A stretch of DNA of 64,000 bases from Durusdinium trenchii (lineage: Eukaryota > Sar > Dinophyceae > Suessiales > Symbiodiniaceae). Positions 56,564-64,000 of this stretch are shown here, piece after piece. Every line of letters starts with the position of its first letter. The stretch's first letter is position 1. The translations under genes were made by a program, and so were the position numbers. The notes under the pieces were generated by a model that was given only the letters and a program-made list of their open reading frames with translations, had not been told where the DNA came from and did not search any database. The stretch covers positions 62,001 through 126,000 of the forward strand of contig CAXAMN010025317.1 of assembly GCA_963970005.1 (NCBI GenBank). Reading direction: 5' to 3'.

Positions 56564-58048
56564 GTGTGGCAGGCTTTGCACTGTGTAATTCCTCATTTGG
56601 TGTGTGAATCATGCCAGGCACGCATGCACGCATGCACGCTGCATGACCCATCATGCCCACAGCCTAGGCGGGACGTTCGGAACGTGGCGATTGCTGCCAT
56701 GGCGCGTCGTTTCTGCACGTCGCAGCCTGGAGAACCATCTGAAAATTCAGATCTCCATGATCTCCCGGTCCCTAGATCCTTGTGGTCACCTGCCCCCACC
56801 ATGATTTCATTCTATGAAGAGCGAGCTCTACTGGAAGATCCCTGCAGTTGGTTGGAAGGCTGGATTTTTCCATCGCCTGAGCCACTTCTTTGCGAACGCC
56901 TCCGCGAGTTGCTCCAGGCACACCTGGCCTGTCGAACCTCCTTCCACCTGGGTGCGACCACTGGCCGAGCCCACTTCTGCCCCGTCGCGTGCTGGTGTGA
57001 GACGGGCGGAGGCGGGTCAGAGCCGTGGCCGCCTTGGGATAGGTCCTTCACAGCTCCTCCGATGGTCACCTGGGACCACTGTGGCCTGGCGCTTTGTGCC
57101 CACCCCGCCGCGCTGGATGCGGCCGCCTGCGCGCGGCTGCGGCGGCTCATGGTGGACGGCGCACGGATCTCATGGCCGCCTGCGGTGGACCGGGCGGATG
57201 TGGCATGGTGGCAGCAGCGCTTGGTGCGCAGTTCGAAGGTGCAGGCAGCCGTGAAGAGGCAGGTCGCGAGGTTGGAGGCCTTTGGAGCCGAGTTGGAGGC
57301 TGTGCCGCAGCGAGCCGAGTGGAGGCCCGTGGAGACGAGGCGTTTGGACACGGCGGAACTGGCAGAGCTGGATGGAATGGCAAGAGAGCTGAACGTGACA
57401 CGCTTTGATTTGCTGGTGACTTTCTTGGCAGTCTTGCTGAAGAAGGCCTTTAAGGGGAATCTGGTGATTGCAATCCCGCAGGAGGCGGGCTTTACAGACA
57501 TGTTACCCCAGACCTTGGGGTGTTTTACCGACCACTTGCTGCTTTGTGTGGATGTGCCTTCGCAGCAGCGCGTGGGCGAGGTCGCCCGCGTCGTGCACGC
57601 CGCGCTTCAACTGGGGCGCCGGGACTCCGCAGCGCCGACGGTCGAGGTGCAGCGCGAGTTTCGCCGAGCACGGTCGGGTGGCAAGGGCGGTTGGTTGCGG
57701 CAGGCCAGGTGTCAGCTGCGCCAGGTGGAGCCAGATGCTTGGACCCAGGGGTGGCCCCCGAAAGCGGACACATGCTGCCAACTTCCGGGTCACGTGGAGC
57801 TCCGGTTGGACATCCTTCAAGCGGAAGCGGAAGTGCAGCTGATGCTTTGCGCGGCCGACGCTGGAGATCTTCTCCAAGACTTTCAGATGCTTCTGCACAG
57901 GCGAGCTGAGACCGTGGGGGAGCTACTGGAGCCTTCGCCTGAACTGGCCTGCCAGTTGCGGGCACTGGTCAGCAAAGCCCTTCCAGATCCTGAACAAATG
58001 ACCGACCATGTGCCTTTGGAATGCTTGGGCATGGATTCCGTGTCCACG
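56564..58048 (+). CDS. NRPS-type condensation-like domain plus first half of a carrier domain
   Basis: One long exon, open for 533 codons in one frame. After a weak N-terminus, SPAPTMISFYEERALL and HLACRTSFHL correspond to the start of a condensation (C) domain (SxAQxRLW and HxxLRTxF regions). Residues about 205-365 match its C-terminal half: ADVAWWQQRL, TRFDLLVTFLAVLLKKAFKG, AIPQEAGFTDMLPQTLGCFT and DHLLLCVDV. The catalytic HHxxxDG motif is not intact; the best counterpart is AHPAALDAAA, so condensation activity is doubtful. The exon ends with a peptidyl/acyl carrier start, PLECLGMDSVST, where Ser492 (58037-58039) is the expected phosphopantetheine site. A GC donor at 58049 joins in phase 0 to exon 58644. 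The true start is unclear; the first ATG with good context is at 56699, but an AG acceptor upstream is also possible. No adenylation domain was found nearby. Confidence 0.7.
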
Positions 58049-58374
58049 GCCGCTTGGATCGACAACATGCACTCCATGATGCTCCATGATACTCCATGGC
58101 CATGGCAACATGGCTGGTGCGGTTCCAACCTCCATACTTACGGCATCTTACGCCTTTACTTCTAGGACCCAGGCTAGATCTTTCAAGCATGTTCAAAAAA
58201 TGTATATAATTATATATATATAAATATGTTCAAGCAGATTTGCATCTCTTTGCCACATCGGAATCCACATTCCCAGAGCACAGCGGCTTTTGCATGGTTG
58301 CATGGACTCAGTTCCGCGGACCATGTGAGAGCCTGTTATTCACATTTGTTAACCATGGTGTGGGATGATATTGT

Positions 58375-58475
58375 TATACCCAGACACTCCATGGGACTGC
58401 CATATATGCTTACATTGGGGTGGTGCCAGGGGGTCAATGTAGGCATATATGGCATACATGGAGTGTCTGGGATAT
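58375..58475. repeat. Hairpin-forming inverted repeat in a carrier-domain intron
   Basis: Arms 58375-58417 and 58435-58475 pair almost perfectly (CCAGACACTCCATG, GCCATATATGC, TACATTG), with a 17-nt loop. It lies within the intron 58049-58643. Confidence 0.85.
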
Positions 58476-58643
58476 ATTGTTGATCTTGTCCATCATCTGC
58501 TGGACTTGAGGTCTCCCTTCTGTTCGACCAAAAATCATCCAATGATACCGAATGTAAACGCTGCTGGTAGGCACAAACCCGTACAAGCCCAACATTTGCC
58601 GCCTTTAGGGTCAACAAGCCCAGCATCCCTTTTGCTCTTTGAG

Positions 58644-60567
58644 GTCTTTTTGAAGGGCCAACTCACTGAGCTCTTTGGCGCTCTCCCTGCCCTAAAGCAC
58701 TTCGACCACCTGTGGAGCTTTCACCAGCTGTGCCGAGCGCTGGACTGCACCAAAGAGGCCGTGGACAGGGAGGTCTGGCCAATGCGGGCGCGCTTGGCCA
58801 CGGAAGAGGACTGGCCGCAGCTGCGGCAGATTTGGAGGGAACATCATCACTTGGTGGAGATGGTGGATGAAACCAGCCAAGTGGTGGCGTGGGAAAAGCC
58901 TTCACAGTCTGCTTTGAAGTTGGTTGATCATGTTGATCCATTTTTTCCATTGCCTTCCCGATCTCGGATCGGTGCCAGTTGGACCAATGACGACGACTGG
59001 GCATGGCCACTCATCCCACCACACCTTGAAATAGGGCACCTCCCAGGGTCTGCAGGATGACTCTCTTCTGACGGCTTTTCTCACACCTTTTTCAGTTCAT
59101 GCGTGCTCTCTGTTCACCATGCTTTTTTCCTTTGAACCCAGGTCATCACAGGCCCACCCGCCTGGTTGGCCCTGCTTCTGGGCCTCTGGGGCCTGTGGAG
59201 TCTTTGGAGCACCGACGCTTCGCTGGACGCTTCGCCGGACGCGCCGCTCCCACTCCGGGCGGCAGCGGGCTATGCACTGCTGGCGCTGCTGCAGCATCCC
59301 TTGCACTGGCTGATCGCCTGGAATATTTTGGCCTACGACCTTCGCTGGGGAGCTCTGGCTGAGTGATGTTTGAAACAGGGTGGGGGGGGCATGAGAGAGG
59401 GCATGAGTCGCACGAAAGAGGGGTTCAAGGAAAGCGTCCGTCATGCGCAAGTTGCATGTTCTTGATTGTTCTTGTCAGGACAGCAGCAGCAAGTCCACTT
59501 CTATACTTTCTCAACATCTCTGGGCAGGTGACTTGCACCCCTTCGTCCATGTGGGTGCAGGCGTGAACATGCTCACTGATTGGACCTAAATGGAATTATA
59601 TATATATATATATCTAAATATGTGATTCTTTGCTCCGGAACTCCGGAGGAATCCAACCCACTCACCTCTCACTCGCCACATCCCTCCCCTCCACCTCCAT
59701 CCCAGGAGAGCTCCGCTCCCTAAAGGCCTGGACCTCACGCGGATCGGACGTGCACGCGGCGGTCCTGCTGGTCGAGGCGGTGCCCGGGGCGCCGCTGCCT
59801 CCGGCGGACGGCGTGCTTTGTGTGAAGTGCCACCGGCAGGTGGCCAGCTTGTGGCATGCGGCGGTGCGGCCGGCGGCACGCAACACAGGTGGGAGGGAGA
59901 TTAAAATGGGTCAATCGCAAGAGAACCACGCGGATCACGGGAGATCCTGAGGTTTGGACTAAACACGGCGGGTCTAGTAGCAGGGATGATCCTGGTGAGG
60001 CCAGGTCCTGTGAAACTACGTCTTAGAGGACAGAGTCGCACTTGGATTGGATCATCAATGCGTTGGACCTTGAGAACGATATGATACGATCCGCACCTCG
60101 AAAAAACGCCTCAACAACACACATGCCGCTGGCCGCGGGTCCAAATGCCAAGCCCCCCCCAAAGTGATCGGTGGACGAGGTGGAGTCAGTTTCGTCGCAG
60201 ACTTCAGACTTCAGTCACGCCCGGGAGTGAACAGCCGCCCTTGGATGAATAGAGTTGCCTTTTGGAGGGAGGATCCAAGAAAGAAGATTAAACACGTGCC
60301 CCGCTTCCGCAAATCCAAGATGTCGTTCATTTTGGAGGGCCAGAAAAAGGCCCAAACCGTTATCCGCGCGCAGGTGCCAGCTCAGCACTGCTGGGGCTGG
60401 CAGAATCCTGGGCGCGAGAGGCTGGTGCTATACGCCTGGAGGCGGTTTGTTTGAATCCTGCCGCCAAGGCCGGGGTCATGGTTTGCACACTCTTCAGTCG
60501 TCGCTTGGATGTGGGTGGCACCTGCGTCACCAAGAGTCGTGAACTGGGGAGTCAGGTGATCATATAG
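58644..60567 (+). CDS. Carrier-domain second half fused to NAT8-like GNAT acetyltransferase
   Basis: Exon 58644-58880 starts VFLKGQLTELFGALPALKHF, completing the carrier domain (consensus LRNRLExxxGxxLPATLxFD), then MRARLATEEDWPQLRQIW, a GNAT first strand and helix. Exon 59142 to about 59349 encodes two hydrophobic segments (WLALLLGLWGLWSLW; LLALLQHPLHWLIAWNIL). Exon 59711-59888 reads VASLWHAAVRPAARNTG, the GNAT strand 4 and start of the acetyl-CoA loop (R/QxxGxG/A). Exon 60374 onward continues it with ASSALLGLAESWAREAGAIR and LEAVCLNPAAK, typical GNAT motif A/B. The frame stays open to TAG at 60565-60567; a GC donor at 60469 is an alternative end. A membrane insert between the first helix and the acetyl-CoA core is the layout of NAT8-type enzymes. 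The acyl acceptor is unknown. Confidence 0.68.
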
Positions 60568-62173
60568 CTGAAGGCTGCATGAACCATATCATGAACCTAC
60601 AAAGGTAATGATGAACATGCATTAACCAGGAGTCACAAAGGGGTGCCGAACTTGGAGGTTAGGGGTGCCCATTATCCACTCACTGGATGGGACCAAACAC
60701 CACCCTGCCTTGTGACCCCTGGAAGATCATCCGGGATGGTGTTGCCAAAATTGTTCTTCACTTGAAGACCTTCACCCTGAGACCGACCGACAGGGCCACC
60801 GAACCCCCACCCAGGCGGCCTGTTGGAACAATCACTTGGAGCTGTGCAACCCACGCTGGGGCAAGTGGCCACTGATGCCGGCCTTCTTTCGGAAGCAGCT
60901 GGGGAAAGCGAACCGGGGAGCAAAAAGGAGCATCATGGAGTCGGTCAATGGGACTTCTTCCCAGTACCGCCCCCCTTCCGAACGAAGCACCCGCGCGCTT
61001 GCCGCGAAACTCCAGGGGGGAACCCGTTCGGCCGGGTCGGGCCGCCACACAGACCATGTCTGCGATGGCACGACCTGTTGCGGACGGTGGATGGACGAAC
61101 TGCAATTCATCCAGCAACGAGTCGTTGGCCACAGCGCCTTCGTGCCGAGGTGGCGTGGTGCTTGAGGAAATTCTCCTTGAAGCACGGGCGCCCGGAAGAC
61201 CGGAGGAAGACAGGGCAGCCGTTTGGGAGAGCAAAGTCTAACCAGAACAGTGTAGAATCAGTCCGGAAGGCGGGGATTCTTTGGGGGGCCCGGAAGGAGT
61301 TTACAACTATAACACCTCCAAGAGTTCCAAACCACCTTTGAAGGCCTGTAACCCCGCTCGAATCTCCGGACGATTCCGGACGGATGGACGACCACCGGAC
61401 GAGGGCCCATCCAGGCCCCTCCGCCGTTGGTCGGACGGTACCCCCGAACCGCCGAGTCCGGCCGCTGCCCGATGCCGCGCGCGACCGATGTCAAGGCCAG
61501 AAGCCTTCTTGAAGGTCTTGTCCACCTCCACCACGACCCGACCTGAGAAGGGGGTGGACGAGTGGCCGGTGGTGCGGTCGAAAGGGTGCCTGTTTGGGCG
61601 CGTGCGCTTCTGTTGGGGGATCGGTAGAAGGCTTGCCATTGAAAGACTGCAGCAAAGGTTTCAAGCGGGTAAACCGCCAGGAATTTATTTCAACGTTCCT
61701 CAAACGCACAACAACCCAACGGACTAGTGTAACAATAGTAGCAGACAGCAAAAGGCAGCATGGAATCAGCCCATGTACTCAGATTATATACCTTCTTGTT
61801 GCGAAGTTCATGATGAACTCCTGTATCAGGGCTTGCCGAGCTATCTTCACCGCAGAAAAATGCAAAAAAACATAGTCACAGGCATAGGCGTCATAGAACA
61901 ACATGCACATGGACACCTGCATCATTTCACCACACACACATATTAAACAAAAAAGAAGAAATCATGTTCTTTTTTTTAACGTATAATTTCATACATATAT
62001 AGAGAAACAATAATAAACACACACACACACACACACACACGCACTCCCATGCACGCAAACCGAATCTCCTGATCTGATTCATACAAGCACCAGCCAGCCC
62101 AACCTTTGTGGTTTCGAACGTTAATTCCTCTATTTGCATTCGCAGTTCGACTGCGGATGCTTTGCTGGATTAG
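60568..62173. other. No confident gene; dispersed repeat and microsatellites
   Basis: Contains the inverted copy of the 8.6 kb repeat (60625-60688), a GC-rich stretch 60820-61640 that is open in several frames on both strands without a recognisable motif, and a (CA)n tract at 62016-62042. Confidence 0.5.
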
Positions 62174-62310
62174 ATGGTGCATGGTGCAACAGTGGTTCGA
62201 CAGCCGAACCCCGAGAGCCAGCGCAGGCTCCGGCTGCACGACTTCACTGCGTCCCAATTGGCGAAGATCTCGTGGGCCTTTGCCAAGATGGGCCCGGGCG
62301 CTTGTCACAC
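62174..62310 (+). CDS. Octotricopeptide/RAP-type organelle RNA-binding repeat, one exon
   Basis: After an AG acceptor at 62172-62173 the frame reads VVRQPNPESQRRLRLHDFTA and SQLAKISWAFAKMG. The pattern F-x-x-x-x-L-A-x-x-x-W-A-F-A-K-M/L-G is the hallmark of the alpha-helical repeats found in algal and apicomplexan OPR/RAP/FAST-type proteins, which bind RNA in plastids or mitochondria. The exon end is not fixed (about 62290-62310). Further exons may lie downstream (a weak reading at 63230-63300), but none is certain. Confidence 0.5.
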
Positions 62311-64000
62311 CCGCAGGCGCCAATGCCCTCTCCAGGGATGGGCCACGGGTGCAGTGGAACTGGTTGGAAAGAATTACATTGATGACGTTGTCAATGTAGT
62401 GGTCCTGGCAGAGGCAAGGGCATTGGTATTGGTTTGCGTATATATATATATATGTATGTGTTTATAAATTAAATGTGTATGTTTGTTTGTAGTTTGTTGT
62501 ACAATCTTGTGTTTTTCTATATACACACATATATATATATAATGTACTGTAGTATGCTATAAATTTAGCGTTTGTTCTTGGTGGTGAAGACATTCCCTTC
62601 CCAAGACTCTGTGTTTCGATTGGCGCCTTGTTGGTTCATTAATTTTGGAGTCACTACTATGGCTGGGTGTTTTTCGGAATGTCAAGATCCTGCGTTTGGA
62701 TCCCCGAGTTCAAGTTCTGGTTGATCACCTCAGGTGTACACCAGTGGCCACTTACGACATAACACATGAGAAGTCATCTACTCTACATGAGTTTTAAGGG
62801 TAGATGGCACAGAGCCGGCCCACCAGACTCACCAGCCTTGCGGGCCCGTGCCATCGAACCCCCGGAGCGGCGGGTCGCGCCACGCTCGGACCTTTAGTGT
62901 CCGGAGAGCACGGCCGAGAGGCGCATCGGACCCCGGGGTCAGGCTTTGAGCGGTGTCATGAGACTTCAGGATGACTCCATATGGCATAGAATTGGATACA
63001 GCCGCTTGACTGGCGCGGCCCGAAGTTGTTCAGTAGCTACTGGGTTCACATTGAATCCCTTATAGTTGGGTTCCTTGTTTCGATCAGCGACACTTATGAC
63101 TCAAGAGTTCCAGCCTTCGGTGGCCATGAATTCACCAGAACCCGCCAGACGCATCCAGACTGACTTCTTTAATCGGCTTCTTAAGCATCACCGTGGTCGC
63201 GAAGACGGGCTGTGCTGGCACCCCATGGCCGCATGAGTTGCAGCGAAGAGACCATCGCCGGCGCTGGCCGCGCACTGGCAACGGCAGCTTGGAGGAAGGG
63301 AAACTGCAACAGGAAGCAGTGAAGCAGCTGGGCCTTTCCTTGGCACGACCATTCCTCGGGCCGGTGTTGAGGGAGATGATCAGATGTCCGTGATCAAAAG
63401 GAGCAACTTGTACCATCTCTGGGTATCTTTGGGTCACCCACACTGAGGGGCATCCTGGCAGTTCTTTCTGCAAATTGTTGATATTGATGCCACGCTGACC
63501 CCCAAAACTTGGTGGCTTTGCTCAACAAGCATTATGGGTCGCACATACGTTTGGTTTCTTCCTTGCAGAGAGCTCATAGAACTCTCCTTCTCAAAGCTCC
63601 GATAGGGCTGAACCAGGCCGTAGATCCTCCATCCTGTGACAGCCATCCTCTCTCTCTCTCTCTCACCCAGACCTCACCAAAACCAGGCTGTTCACAAGCC
63701 GACGGACCTCAAGACGCCCTTCCAACGCCCTCGACCCAGACCTGCCGCCTTTTTACCCCCCGCCTCCTGACTCCCTGGTGCATTGCAGACCGTCGAGGTC
63801 TACACCGCGGTGTCGGCACTGTGTGCGGGGACGGTGCTCTTGAGGTGCCGCGAAAGCGGGAATTCGATTGGGGGGTGTCGGTGCGGGTGGAAGGGGTCTC
63901 CTGGCATTGTGGGGGCCAACATGGGCAAGGTCCTATGCACCTTTCGGGTTACGACCCCACCCTGGCCTGAAGAAGCCTAAAAGCTCACAGTTTAGGTGTG
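62311..64000. other. Mostly unassigned; weak exon candidates and microsatellites
   Basis: TA-rich repeats at 62436-62465 and 62520-62545 and (TC)n at 63648-63664. Possible exons are about 63230-63300 and 63789-63870 (TVEVYTAVSALCAGTVLLR, or a second equally open frame); neither frame nor product can be decided. Confidence 0.35.

Noticed and set aside
60820..61730. Long overlapping frames on both strands
   Set aside because: The stretch is GC-rich with few stops in all frames; no frame shows motifs or clear splice sites.
62820..62960. Possible rRNA-like GC-rich stretch
   Set aside because: No recognisable conserved rRNA or tRNA core could be matched.

Overview
This is nuclear DNA from a dinoflagellate, most likely a Symbiodiniaceae alga. 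The strongest evidence is an exact copy of the 22-nt dinoflagellate spliced leader at 24336-24357. The gene structure agrees: every gene I can read is on the + strand, exons are short (about 40-240 bp), and introns start with GT, GC or GA and end in AG. Tandem duplicates, (CATA)n and (GATA)n microsatellites and transposon debris fill much of the rest. Gene models were built by hand from exon readings, splice-phase matching and family resemblance; single exon edges may be off by a few bases.

Layout. 1-0.85 kb: 3' part of a frameshifted tyrosine recombinase, then an assembly gap. 1.4-8.5 kb: two tandem PDZ-type genes with matching exon boundaries; the left one lacks its 5' exons and the right one has a likely start at 4628. 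9.0-10.0 kb: an AT-rich element with terminal inverted repeats. 10-12 kb: isolated hypothetical exons. 12.16-14.68 kb: a complete five-exon gene for succinate dehydrogenase assembly factor 3 (99 aa). 15.6-15.84 kb: arginine/glycine-rich exons.

16.4-50.7 kb: a very large gene. WD40-type exons (16.4-41.5 kb) run in compatible splice phase into exons with about five membrane helices (41.9-49.3 kb) and end in a last WD40-like exon with a stop at 50672-50674. The intron between 23926 and 32450 holds a 7.7 kb non-LTR retrotransposon in the same orientation. That element begins exactly with the spliced leader, followed by a decayed second leader. It encodes a zinc-finger/coiled-coil ORF1 and an ORF2 with a ubiquitin-specific-protease-like domain, an AP-type endonuclease, reverse transcriptase, an RNase H-like region and zinc knuckles. 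It ends in (CATA)n, and a (CATA)n tract also abuts its 5' end. Two in-frame TAG codons and one +1 frameshift show that this copy is dead.

51-56.3 kb: microsatellites, an inverted duplication, a decayed hAT/DUF4371-like transposase fragment and minisatellites. 56.6-60.6 kb: a gene joining an NRPS-type condensation-like domain, a phosphopantetheine carrier domain split by an intron, and a GNAT acetyltransferase domain with an inserted membrane segment (NAT8-like layout). 62.17 kb: one exon of an octotricopeptide/RAP-type organelle RNA-binding repeat protein. No rRNA, tRNA or CRISPR array was seen.
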